A stretch of 64,000 nucleotides of DNA from Plantactinospora sp. BC1 (GTDB lineage: Bacteria; Actinomycetota; Actinomycetes; Mycobacteriales; Micromonosporaceae). The stretch is taken from contig NZ_CP028158.1 of the NCBI RefSeq assembly GCF_003030345.1, positions 5,642,001 to 5,706,000 on the forward strand, read 5' to 3'. The translations under genes and the position numbers were made by a program. Below the pieces are notes generated by a model that worked only from the letters and a program-made list of their open reading frames with translations, did no database searches and was not told the origin of the DNA. Below are positions 1 to 7,473 of this stretch, in pieces; position 1 is the stretch's first letter, and the number at the start of each line of letters is the position of its first letter.

Positions 1-2
1 TC

Positions 3-581
3 GACCTCTCCGTGGCGACCGGCCGCTCGGGGGCGGGGGACTCGCTGGCCGAGATGGCCGCGTTGCCGCCCGAGGAGTGCGCCGAACGGATCGCCGGCTT
101 CCAGGCCGGCTTCACCTGGCTGCACCGCCCCGACCTGATCTCGATCGCGGCGGTGCAGGGGCACGCCATCGGGGCCGGTTTCCAGCTCGCGCTCGCCTGC
201 GACCTGCGGGTGCTCGCCTCCGACGCCACCTTCGCGATGGCCGAGGTCACCCTCGGCCTGGTTCCCGACCTGGCCGGCACCAAGCGGCTGGTGGAGCTGG
301 TCGGCTATGCCCGGGCCCTGGAGGTCTGCGTGACCGGCCGGCGGATCGACGCGGCCGAGGCCGAGCGGCTCGGCCTGGCCAGCGTGGTCGTGCCGCCGGA
401 GGAGCTCGACGCGGCGGCCCGGGACCTGACCGCCGCGATCCTCAGCGGCGACCGGAACGCGGTGGTGGAGATCAAGGCGCTGCTGGCCGGCGCCGCCGGG
501 CGCTCCCCGGCGGAGCAGCAGCGGGCCGAGCGCGAGGCGCAGGCCCGGCGTATGCGTGATCTTGTCGGAGCCGGCGAATAG
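3..581 (+). CDS. Enoyl-CoA hydratase/isomerase family protein, 5' end cut off
   Basis: The reading frame is already open at base 3, so the N-terminus lies outside the window. The visible 192 residues contain the crotonase-fold oxyanion-hole segment GHAIGAGFQLALACD and the second conserved stretch LGLVPDLAGTKRL, followed by a helical C-terminus. Crotonases hydrate or isomerise enoyl-CoA thioesters in fatty-acid or amino-acid breakdown. The substrate cannot be told from this fragment. The canonical LGLIPGAGGTQRL is altered to LVPDLAGTKRL, which is common in paralogues. The stop codon is TAG at 579-581. Confidence 0.88.
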   Translation, partial: DLSVATGRSGAGDSLAEMAALPPEECAERIAGFQAGFTWLHRPDLISIAAVQGHAIGAGFQLALACDLRVLASDATFAMAEVTLGLVPDLAGTKRLVELVGYARALEVCVTGRRIDAAEAERLGLASVVVPPEELDAAARDLTAAILSGDRNAVVEIKALLAGAAGRSPAEQQRAEREAQARRMRDLVGAGE

Positions 582-629
582 GCTGAGCCCGACGGCGTGC
601 GTGATCAGCCGACGGGGTGTGATCAAGGG

Positions 630-648
630 GCGATTCGGGAAGAATCGC
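630..648. terminator. Small hairpin downstream of the crotonase gene
   Basis: A perfect 7-bp stem (GCGATTC / GAATCGC) with a 5-base loop lies 49 bases after the stop codon and 50 bases before the next start. There is no T-run. It could be a weak terminator or part of the next gene's leader. Confidence 0.3.
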
Positions 649-697
649 GCGGCCGCTCCGGTTGTCGTAGTCGTCGAGGACGACTGGGAGGTCGCGC

Positions 698-2665
698 GTG
701 GTGAACCCGATGGGTGCCGGTGCCAGCATGGGCGGTTGGAACATGCTGCGCTCGTTGCGAAACCGCGACGAGGTGACCGCACACCGGGTGAGCCGGCGCA
801 GCGTACGACGGGTCGTGGAGTTCGCCCGACCCTACCGGCGCGACATCGCGGTGTTCCTGGTCACGGTCGTCTTCGCCGCGATCATCGGGGTGGCGACCCC
901 GGTCCTCGCCGGTGACGTGATCAACGCGATCTCGGGCGGCGGCGCCGACGCGGGCGGACTGGTCGTCCGGCTGGCCCTGGTGATCGCCGGTCTCGCGGTG
1001 CTGGACGCGCTGCTCTCGCTGGCCCAGCGCTGGTATTCGGCGCGGATCGGTGAGGGGATCATCCTCAACCTGCGCACCCGGGTCTTCGACCACGTCCAGC
1101 GGATGCCGTTGCAGTTCTTCACCCGGACCCAGACCGGGGCGCTGGTCAGCCGGATCAACAACGACGTGACCGGGGCGCAGCGGGCCTTCACCAGCACGCT
1201 CTCCGGGGTGGTCAGCAACATCATCCAGCTGGTGCTGACCGCCGCCGTCATGTTCACGCTCTCCTGGCAGATCACCGCGCTCTCCCTGGTGCTGCTGCCG
1301 ATCTTCATCATCCCGGCCCGCCGGGTGGGTCGCCGGCTGGCGGAGATCACCCGGGAGTCGTACGACCTCGACGCCAAGATGAACGCCACCATGACCGAGC
1401 GGTTCGGGGTGTCCGGGGCGCTGCTGGTCAAGCTCTTCGCCCGGCCGGAGGTCGAGGCGCGGCGGTTCGGCGACCGGGCCGAGCGGGTCCGCGACATCGG
1501 CATCCAGTCCGCGATGTACTCCCGCACCTTCTTCGTGGCGATGCTCCTGGTGGCCTCGCTGGCCCAGGCCCTGACCTATGGGCTCGGCGGCTGGCTCGCG
1601 GTCCAGGGCGACGTCAGCGCCGGCACGGTGGTGACGCTCGCCCTGCTGCTCACCCGCCTCTACGGCCCGCTGACCGCGCTGTCGAACGTCCGGGTGGACG
1701 TGATGAGCGCCCTGGTCTCCTTCGACCGGGTCTTCGAGGTGCTCGACCTGACCCCGTCGATCTCCGAGAAGCCGGACGCGGTGGAGATCCCGCGCGGCGC
1801 CGGCCGGCTGGAGTTCGACGACGTACGGTTCCGCTATCCGTCCGCCGCCGAGGTGTCGCTCGCCTCGCTGGAGGAGGTCGCCACGCTGGACCGTACCGTC
1901 AACGAGCCGGTGCTGCGCGGCGTCTCGTTCACCGTCGAGCCGGGCCAGATGGTGGCCCTGGTCGGGCCCTCCGGTGCCGGCAAGTCCACCACCTCGATGC
2001 TGGTCTCCCGGATCTACGACGTCACCGACGGGGCGGTCCGGGTCGGCGGCGTCGACGTCCGGGACGCCACCGGAGACTCACTGCGCGACACCATCGGGGT
2101 GGTGACCCAGGACTCGCACCTGTTCCACGAGACCATCGCCGAGAACCTGCGCTACGCCAAGCCCGACGCGACCGACGACGAACTCTGGGCGGCGCTGCGC
2201 GGCGCCCAGGTGGAGGAGCTGGTCCGCTCGCTGCCGGACGGGCTCGACACCATGGTCGGCGAGCGGGGCTACCGCTTCTCCGGCGGTGAGAAGCAGCGCA
2301 TCGCCATCGCCCGGCTGCTGCTCAAGGCCCCGTCGATCGTGATCCTGGACGAGGCGACCGCACACCTCGACTCCGAGTCGGAGGCGGCGGTGCAGCGGGC
2401 GCTGTCGGTGGCGCTGAGCGGGCGTACGGCGCTGGTCATCGCACACCGGCTGTCGACGGTACGGGAGGCGGACCAGATCCTGGTGCTGGACCGCGGGCGG
2501 ATCGTCGAACGCGGCCGGCACGAGGAGCTGGTCGCCGTGGGCGGCCTCTACGCCGAGCTGTACCGGACCCAGTTCGCCGTCGTCGACTCCCCGGCGCCGT
2601 ACGCCGACGCGGTCGGCCCGGAGCCGGTGATCACGATGCCGCGCCCCGACTACGACCCGGTCTGA
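698..2665 (+). CDS. ABC transporter, fused permease and ATPase (half-transporter)
   Basis: This 655-residue protein has the exporter layout. An N-terminal six-helix membrane domain spans about residues 45-340. The ATPase follows, with Walker A LVGPSGAGKST (about 420-431), signature FSGGEKQR (about 526) and Walker B plus D-loop VILDEATAHLDS (about 547). The H-loop histidine is in IAHRLST. It should work as a homodimer or with an unlinked partner and export a lipid, drug or peptide. The start is GTG at 698, with GGGAGG ending 6 bases upstream; GTG 701 fits equally well. An extra loop of about 15 residues (ASLEEVATLDRTVNEP) interrupts the start of the ATPase domain. The 3' end overlaps the convergent mug gene. 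Confidence 0.93.
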   Translation: MVNPMGAGASMGGWNMLRSLRNRDEVTAHRVSRRSVRRVVEFARPYRRDIAVFLVTVVFAAIIGVATPVLAGDVINAISGGGADAGGLVVRLALVIAGLAVLDALLSLAQRWYSARIGEGIILNLRTRVFDHVQRMPLQFFTRTQTGALVSRINNDVTGAQRAFTSTLSGVVSNIIQLVLTAAVMFTLSWQITALSLVLLPIFIIPARRVGRRLAEITRESYDLDAKMNATMTERFGVSGALLVKLFARPEVEARRFGDRAERVRDIGIQSAMYSRTFFVAMLLVASLAQALTYGLGGWLAVQGDVSAGTVVTLALLLTRLYGPLTALSNVRVDVMSALVSFDRVFEVLDLTPSISEKPDAVEIPRGAGRLEFDDVRFRYPSAAEVSLASLEEVATLDRTVNEPVLRGVSFTVEPGQMVALVGPSGAGKSTTSMLVSRIYDVTDGAVRVGGVDVRDATGDSLRDTIGVVTQDSHLFHETIAENLRYAKPDATDDELWAALRGAQVEELVRSLPDGLDTMVGERGYRFSGGEKQRIAIARLLLKAPSIVILDEATAHLDSESEAAVQRALSVALSGRTALVIAHRLSTVREADQILVLDRGRIVERGRHEELVAVGGLYAELYRTQFAVVDSPAPYADAVGPEPVITMPRPDYDPV

Positions 2666-3264
2666 CCGGGCTCGGCCAGGGTCGCCGCCCGCAGTGCGGC
2701 GAACTCGGCAGCCAACCCCGGCCCGGTGAAGTGGGCGTTCAGCCCGCTCGGGTTCGGCAGCACCCAGAGCTGGGCGTCACCGATCGTCTCCGGTTGCCGG
2801 CCGATCCTTGCCGTACGCCGTGCGAACGCCGTCCGGTACGCCGTCACCCCGAGTACCGCCACCCAGCGTGGCCGGTAGCGGTGGACCTTCTCGACCAGCA
2901 GCCGGCCGCCCTCGACCAGTTCGTCCCGGGTCAGTTCGTCGGCCCGGGCGCTGGCCCGGGCCGCCAGGTTCGTGATGCCCAGCCCGTAGCCGAGCAGGTC
3001 GGCCTGGTCGGCCGGGTCGACCAGGTGCGGCGTGAACCCGCCCTGGTGCAGGGCGGGCCAGAACCGGTTGCCGGGGCGGGCGAAGTGCCAGCCGGTCGCG
3101 GCCGAGTAGAGCCCCGGGTTGATGCCGCAAAAGAGCACCCGCAGGTCCGGGGCGATCAGGTCGGGGAGGAGCCGGTCGGCGGCCGCCGCCACCTCGGCCG
3201 GGGTCGGTCGGCGCCTGGCCCGCGGCGCTGCGGTCAAGGTCGGCCGCTCTTCCGGGTCGCCCAT
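2650..3264 (-). CDS. mug: Mismatch-specific uracil/thymine-DNA glycosylase (Mug family)
   Basis: The protein carries the Mug/TDG active-site motif GINPGLYSA, the GNRFWPALHQGGF segment and the DNA-wedge motif NPSGLNAHFT. It should remove uracil, or thymine opposite guanine, and start base-excision repair. The start is uncertain. ATG 3264 gives 204 residues but has no clear ribosome site. TTG 3237 gives 195 residues, begins nearer the conserved region, follows GGAAGAG, and overlaps the TGA of the small upstream frame as TTGA, which would suit translational coupling. The 3' end overlaps the convergent ABC transporter gene by 16 bases. Confidence 0.9.
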   Translation of the reverse strand: MGDPEERPTLTAAPRARRRPTPAEVAAAADRLLPDLIAPDLRVLFCGINPGLYSAATGWHFARPGNRFWPALHQGGFTPHLVDPADQADLLGYGLGITNLAARASARADELTRDELVEGGRLLVEKVHRYRPRWVAVLGVTAYRTAFARRTARIGRQPETIGDAQLWVLPNPSGLNAHFTGPGLAAEFAALRAATLAEPGQTGS

Positions 3265-3353
3265 ATCACCGTCAGCACCAGACCGGACACGACCAGGCAG
3301 CCCAGCCCGCCGACGGCGAGCACGAGCCCGCTGACCGAAACGATGACATCCAC
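3234..3353 (-). CDS. Candidate 39-residue single-helix membrane peptide upstream of mug
   Basis: This frame starts at GTG 3353 and encodes 39 residues, almost all forming one hydrophobic helix (LVLAVGGLGCLVVSGLVLTV) followed by a basic tail (TRKSGRP). A strong GGGAGG abuts the GTG, which is too close for ideal initiation. TTG 3365 in the same frame and ATG 3349 in another frame are alternatives. It overlaps the 5' end of mug. The hydrophobic profile with a positive C-terminus looks like a real small membrane protein, but I recognise no family and the region is short. Confidence 0.4.
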   Translation of the reverse strand: MDVIVSVSGLVLAVGGLGCLVVSGLVLTVIWATRKSGRP

Positions 3354-3414
3354 CTCCCTCGGCAACGGGTGGCAACTCTATCCGGGCCGGTGCCCGGCCG
3401 GCGTGCCGAGACCG

Positions 3415-4176
3415 TCAGAGGCTGCGCAGCGCGCCGCCGTCGACCGGGATGGTCACCCCGGTCAGATAGCTGGCGGCGGGGGAGAGCACGAACGCGGCCA
3501 CCCGGCCGAACTCGTCCGGGTCGCCGATCCGGCGCAGCGGTATCGCCGCCTCGGCGTCGGCCCGGGCCCGCTCCGGGTCGCCGGTGGCGGCGAAGAGTTC
3601 CCGGTTGCGGTCGGTCAGGATCCGGCCCGGGAGCAGGCTGAGCACCCGTACCCCGCGCGGGCCGTACTCGTCGGCCATGTCCTTGGCCACTCCGGCCAGT
3701 CCCGGGCGCAGCCCGTTCGAGATGCCGAGCCCGGGGATCGGTGCCCGGGCCGAGTTGGAGAGGACCAGGCCGAGCGCCCCGCCGGTGCTCAGGGCCGCGG
3801 CGATCGTCCGGGCGGCCCGGACGGTGCCGAGGAAGATGGTCTCGAAGGAGTCCCGCCACTGCGCGTCGGTGGCCTGGGCGGCGCTGCCGTGCGGCGGGCC
3901 GCCGACCGAGACGAGCCCGCCGTCGAGCCGGCCGAACCGCTCCAGCGCGGTCTCGACCAGCCGGGTCGCGGTCTCCGGCGCGGCCAGGTCGGCGGCGAGC
4001 CCCACCACCCGGTCGGCCGGGCCGAGCCGGCTCGCCGCCTCGGCGACCTGGTCGGGGTCCCGGGCCGAGATCACCACCCGGGCGCCGTCGGCCACCAGCG
4101 CGCGTGCGGTGGCGAGGCCGAGTCCCTTCGAGGCGCCGGTCAGCACGTACGCCCGGTCCGCGAGTCCGAGGTCCAT
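3415..4176 (-). CDS. Atypical short-chain dehydrogenase/reductase (BKR-like)
   Basis: The 253-residue protein has the N-terminal cofactor loop TGASKGLG and the usual SDR length, so a Rossmann-fold oxidoreductase is clear. At the catalytic site the usual Tyr-x3-Lys is missing. Where YxxxK is expected, the sequence reads ARAPIPGLGISNGLRPGL, with Ile in the Tyr position and no aligned Lys. This pattern matches the SDR subgroup described as BKR-like proteins lacking the standard tetrad. It may bind NAD(P) without normal reductase chemistry, or use other residues. The gene stands alone. Confidence 0.88.
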   Translation of the reverse strand: MDLGLADRAYVLTGASKGLGLATARALVADGARVVISARDPDQVAEAASRLGPADRVVGLAADLAAPETATRLVETALERFGRLDGGLVSVGGPPHGSAAQATDAQWRDSFETIFLGTVRAARTIAAALSTGGALGLVLSNSARAPIPGLGISNGLRPGLAGVAKDMADEYGPRGVRVLSLLPGRILTDRNRELFAATGDPERARADAEAAIPLRRIGDPDEFGRVAAFVLSPAASYLTGVTIPVDGGALRSL

Positions 4177-4264
4177 GGAAGGGATCCTATGACCCGGACG
4201 GCGTCGAGTCGATCTTCGGGTTGCCGTGGGTGCCCGGAGTGCGCCGGGTCTGCGAGCCCGGCAG

Positions 4265-4834
4265 TCACGAACCGGAGCCGGCCCGGGAGCCGGGCAGGGT
4301 CCACACCCGTACCCGACCGGCGACCTGCACCACCAGCACGTCCGGGGTCCGGCGCAGCGCCGGCAGTCGACGTCGGCGCGGTGCCGTGCGGCCGTCGTAC
4401 CGCCAGCCGGCCTCCCGGACGGCGAGTTCCCCGGCGGCGGGCGCCGGGAGCGTCTTCCCGGCGGCCAGCTCCCGGGCCAGGTCCCAGCCGTCCCGGACCG
4501 AGCCGGCGGGCGGGCGGCCCGCCGCCCAGGCCGCGAAGACGGCCCGCCAACTCCGGCCGTGCCCGGCGGCGAGCAGCGGCCAGTGCCGGGCGACCTCGCC
4601 GGCCCGCTTGTGCAGCAGCGCCGACCGGGCCACCCCGACCAGTCGGGCGTCGAAGCCGGCTGGCAGCGGTGCCCCGGCCACCAGGGCGGCCACCAGCGCG
4701 GCCTGCCGGTCGGCCAGCGTCCCGGCCGGTCCGGGCGGGGTCTCCCCGGTCGTCAGCTCACCGCCGGGCGGCCGGAGGCGTGGTCGTGCTGCCGTTGGGC
4801 CGGCGCCGCCGACGGCGGTGGTCCGGTCGGTCAT
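4265..4834 (-). CDS. MNIO partner protein, HvfC/DUF2063-like
   Basis: This 189-residue protein starts one base after the stop of the DUF692 gene and must be co-translated with it. About residues 40-125 (LADRQAALVAALVAG, then RSALLHKRAGEVARHWPLL, then FAAWAAGRPPAGSVRDGWDLAREL) resemble the helical N-terminal domain of DUF2063/HvfC proteins. Those proteins accompany DUF692 enzymes and are thought to present the precursor peptide. The C-terminus (about 130-185) is Arg-rich and ends in a short beta-like segment DVLVVQVAGRVRVWTLPG. The family call is by eye. The position as third gene of an MNIO operon is firm. Confidence 0.72.
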   Translation of the reverse strand: MTDRTTAVGGAGPTAARPRLRPPGGELTTGETPPGPAGTLADRQAALVAALVAGAPLPAGFDARLVGVARSALLHKRAGEVARHWPLLAAGHGRSWRAVFAAWAAGRPPAGSVRDGWDLARELAAGKTLPAPAAGELAVREAGWRYDGRTAPRRRRLPALRRTPDVLVVQVAGRVRVWTLPGSRAGSGS

Positions 4835-4835
4835 C

Positions 4836-5687
4836 TCAGGTCACCGTCGGGTAGCCGGAGGCGGCGGCGATCGCGTCCAGTTCGGCGCGCAGCGCCGTCG
4901 CCGGTGGATAGTGCCCGTCCCGCTCCAGCAGCAGCGCCGGTGGCCGGTGCCGGGCGGAGAGTTCGGCGACCAGGTCGAGCACCTCCGGCGGGACCGGGTC
5001 GGTGTGCGTGTCGTGGTAGATCCCGTCGCTGGCCGCCCCACCCGCGACGTGTACGTAGCCGACCCGGTCCAGCGGCAGCCGGTCGAGCAGGTCGAGCGGG
5101 TCGGTACCCCGGTTGCGGGCGTTGGCGTAGACGTTGGCGATGTCCAGCAAGAGCAGCGCGCCGGTGCGGTCGAGGATCTCGGTGAGGAAGTCCGCCTCGT
5201 CCAGCTCGTCGTCCGGCCAGTCGAAGATGGCGGCGATCGGTTCCAGGGCGAGCGGAACGGAGAGTTCGGCCCGTACCCGGGCGACGTTTCCGACGACCGC
5301 GTCGACCGCCTCCCGGGTACGCGGCAACGGCAGCAGGTGGCCCGCCTCGATGCCGCCGGCCCGGACGAAGGCGATGTGTTCACTGGCCAGCGGGGCGTCC
5401 AGCAGCTCGGCGGCCCGGGCGAACTGGCGTACCCGGGCCGGCTCGACCGGCTCGGCGCCGCCGAGGGAGAGCCGCACCCCGTGCGGTACCACGGTCACGC
5501 CGCGGTCGCGCAGCTCGGCGAGGCCCGGCGGCGGCCCGGCGGCGGGGATCGACTCGGCGATCACCTCGACGAAGCGCAGGCCGGGCAGCTCCGCGACGAA
5601 GCCGGCGATCTCCGGCCGCCAGCCGATTCCCACCCCGTACCCGGGCTGCGGTGCCGACGCGCCGGGCAGGCCGTTCCCGGTCGTCAT
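4836..5687 (-). CDS. DUF692 multinuclear non-heme iron oxidative enzyme (MNIO)
   Basis: The 283-residue TIM-barrel protein shows the metal-site pattern of the MNIO family: H69 (VVPHGVRLSLGG), E103/H104 (ASEHIAF), E149 (LALEP), D182 and N185 (LLLDIANVY), H213 (YVHVAGG), D226/H228 (DTHTD) and E255 (LLLERD). Characterised relatives (MbnB, TglH, ChrH, the bufferin enzymes) oxidise cysteines of ribosomal peptides at a di- or tri-iron centre. The start is ATG 5687, which overlaps the upstream TGA as ATGA, so translation is coupled to the preceding gene. That gene encodes a protein with four cysteines in a Gly-rich tail, the obvious candidate substrate. The stop is one base before the partner gene. 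Confidence 0.93.
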   Translation of the reverse strand: MTTGNGLPGASAPQPGYGVGIGWRPEIAGFVAELPGLRFVEVIAESIPAAGPPPGLAELRDRGVTVVPHGVRLSLGGAEPVEPARVRQFARAAELLDAPLASEHIAFVRAGGIEAGHLLPLPRTREAVDAVVGNVARVRAELSVPLALEPIAAIFDWPDDELDEADFLTEILDRTGALLLLDIANVYANARNRGTDPLDLLDRLPLDRVGYVHVAGGAASDGIYHDTHTDPVPPEVLDLVAELSARHRPPALLLERDGHYPPATALRAELDAIAAASGYPTVT

Positions 5688-6622
5688 CCGCCACACCCGC
5701 CGCAGCCACCGCAGCCGCCGCCGCAGCCGCCGCCCGAACCGTCGCCGCCGCCGCTGCTGTCCCCGCCGCCGGATCCGCCGCCGGTATTCGCGGCCGTCCA
5801 GCCGCCGCCCGCCGCCGAACCGCTCATCGCGCGCTGCACCTCGGCCTCCATCGCGAAGGCCGGGTCGAACTCGACCAGCGCGGCCGTGCCGAACAGGGCG
5901 ACGCCCAGCGCCGCACCGGCCGCGCCGTAGGTGGCATAGGCCGGGGAGTGCCTCGGTTCGAGGTGCCGGTGTTGCCGGCGCAGGTCACGCAGCAGTGCGT
6001 CCGCCGCCCGGGTCCGGCGCGGCACCACGCAGAGCAGCACCACGCTGGTGGGCGCCAGCACCAGCAGGCTCAGCCCGAGGTAGCCGACCGGCTGGCCGCC
6101 GACCAGGCCGGCGACCAGCCGGGCCAGGCCGACCGCCACCAGCCCGAGCAGCAGCACCGGCCCGATCCGGGCGACCGGGCGGGCCGACGAGGGCAGCGCC
6201 AGGCCGCTGCGGGTCAGGTCGGCCCGGAGCGCGGCGAGCGCCGCGAGGACCTGCGGGTCGCTGTCGAGGGCCCGTCCGGGTACCCCGTGCGCGGCGGCCC
6301 GGTGCACGGCGGCGTCGAGCGGGGTGGCCGGTACCGGCAACGGTCCGGTCTGCGTCAGCCGGTGCTGCGGTGCGGTGCCGATCGCCCCGGCCGCGCGGAG
6401 CGCGCCGAGGGTGGCGTGCACGGCCAGCCGGTCACCGCCGGCCAGCCAGGCGAGCTGGACGGGATGTAGCCGCTCGGCCCCCGGTGGGCGGCGCCCGGCG
6501 AAGCCGAGCAGCCGGTGGGCCAGGGTGCCGAGCAGGACGACTCCGGCGATCGCCAGGTAGCCGCTCAGGAAGACCGGGCCGGACACGCCCCAGGTCTCGG
6601 TGTGCAGGGTCAGCGCGTCCAT
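5684..6622 (-). CDS. TIGR04222-like membrane protein with Gly/Cys-rich C-terminal tail
   Basis: The 312-residue protein has a membrane segment near residues 13-35, a soluble stretch with HPVQLAWLAGGDRLAVHATLGAL, two further helices around 150-205 and one near 235-255. This layout matches TIGR04222-domain proteins. After about residue 270 it becomes low-complexity Gly/Ser and ends in GGGCGGGCGGCGGCGG, with cysteines at 300, 304, 307 and 310. A GGAGG lies six bases before ATG 6622. The gene is first in an operon with an MNIO enzyme (ATGA overlap) and its partner. The tail therefore looks like a membrane-tethered precursor whose cysteines are modified. Metal binding or redox sensing are possible roles. 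Both are inference. Confidence 0.88.
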   Translation of the reverse strand: MDALTLHTETWGVSGPVFLSGYLAIAGVVLLGTLAHRLLGFAGRRPPGAERLHPVQLAWLAGGDRLAVHATLGALRAAGAIGTAPQHRLTQTGPLPVPATPLDAAVHRAAAHGVPGRALDSDPQVLAALAALRADLTRSGLALPSSARPVARIGPVLLLGLVAVGLARLVAGLVGGQPVGYLGLSLLVLAPTSVVLLCVVPRRTRAADALLRDLRRQHRHLEPRHSPAYATYGAAGAALGVALFGTAALVEFDPAFAMEAEVQRAMSGSAAGGGWTAANTGGGSGGGDSSGGGDGSGGGCGGGCGGCGGCGG

Positions 6623-6808
6623 CCGGTGCCTCCAGGCGTACGGGGGCGGACTGTCACCATTGTGGATCGGCCGTGCCAGCCGGCCGGGTCGCGGTTCGGC
6701 AAACCTCCCGAGCCGCTCGACCGGCGGCCCGGCCGGCAGCCGAGGACCGGTAGGCCCGGACCGGCAGCCCCGACCGGCGCCGCTCGGGGCGACCGGGCCG
6801 ACCCGTGC

Positions 6809-7390
6809 TCAGCCCTCGGGGCGGCGTACCGCCTCCTCGACCAGGTCGAGCACCGGGCCGAGGTCGCCGGCCGGCCGGGCCATCGCCAGTTGCAGTACCA
6901 GGCCGTCGTAGGCCAGCTCCAGGAACCGGGCCAGCGTCTCGATCGGTACGTCGTCGCGCAGCACCCCGGCGTCCCGCTGCCGGGCCAGCCGATCCCGGGT
7001 GGCCTCGGCCAGACTCGCCGAACGTTCCGCCCAGCGCTGCGCGAACTCGGGGTCGGTGCGCAGTCGCCGGGACACCTCGAGCTGGCTGCCCAGCCAGCCG
7101 GTGGTGTCCGGCGAGGTGGCACCGGCGAGCAGGTCGCGCATGACCTGCACCAGGCCGTTGCGGGCGACCGTGGCGACCATCGCGGCGGCGTCGTCCTCGG
7201 CGACGGCGAGAAAGAGCGAGTCCTTGTCCCGGAAATGGTGGAAGATCGCTCCCCGGGAGAGCCCGGTCGCCTCTTCGAGCCGGCGCACCGTGGCACCCTC
7301 GTAGCCGTGGCGGGCGAAGCAGGCCCGGGCCGCGCCGAGAATCTCCTGACGGCGGGCGTCGAGCTGGTCCTGACTTACCCTGGGCACCAT
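6809..7390 (-). CDS. acnR: TetR-family repressor resembling AcnR (aconitase repressor)
   Basis: The 193-residue protein has an N-terminal TetR helix-turn-helix (AARACFARHGYEGATVRR, then LSRGAIFHHFRDKDSLF). It continues with MRDLLAG, LEVSRRLRTDPEFAQRW and DVPIETLARFLELAYDGLV. From memory these match corynebacterial AcnR closely along the whole length. AcnR represses aconitase and lies beside acn in Corynebacterium and Mycobacterium. Here acn is about 10 kb away. The same 16-base site occurs in both promoters, which supports the assignment. The ATG at 7390 is kept because GTG-CCC follows and the HTH needs this N-terminus. Confidence 0.85.
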   Translation of the reverse strand: MVPRVSQDQLDARRQEILGAARACFARHGYEGATVRRLEEATGLSRGAIFHHFRDKDSLFLAVAEDDAAAMVATVARNGLVQVMRDLLAGATSPDTTGWLGSQLEVSRRLRTDPEFAQRWAERSASLAEATRDRLARQRDAGVLRDDVPIETLARFLELAYDGLVLQLAMARPAGDLGPVLDLVEEAVRRPEG

Positions 7391-7422
7391 CCGATCGTGC
7401 CAGGCGGCGTCCGGGTATGCAA

Positions 7423-7451
7423 TCCGTACGTACGTCTTGGGTTGTCGTCGA
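7423..7451 (-). promoter_or_regulatory. acnR promoter with candidate AcnR operator
   Basis: On the minus strand, TCGACG and TACGGA are 17 bases apart, a plausible -35/-10. The site CAAGACGTACGTACGG (7424-7439) covers the spacer and -10. It matches the remembered AcnR consensus CAGNACnnnCGTACTG at 11 of 13 fixed positions and recurs with one change upstream of acn at 20871-20886. This suggests autoregulation. Confidence 0.62.
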
Positions 7452-7473
7452 CCGGTCGGCGCGACCGGGCCAC

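Noticed and set aside
670-684. GTCGTC-GAG-GACGAC just before the ABC transporter ribosome site.
   Set aside because: A 6-bp stem with a 3-base loop is expected by chance at this GC content.
5134-6753. A plus-strand frame of 539 codons across the MNIO operon.
   Set aside because: Its product is Arg/Pro/Ala/Ser-rich with no recognisable domain, opposite a clearly coupled three-gene operon.
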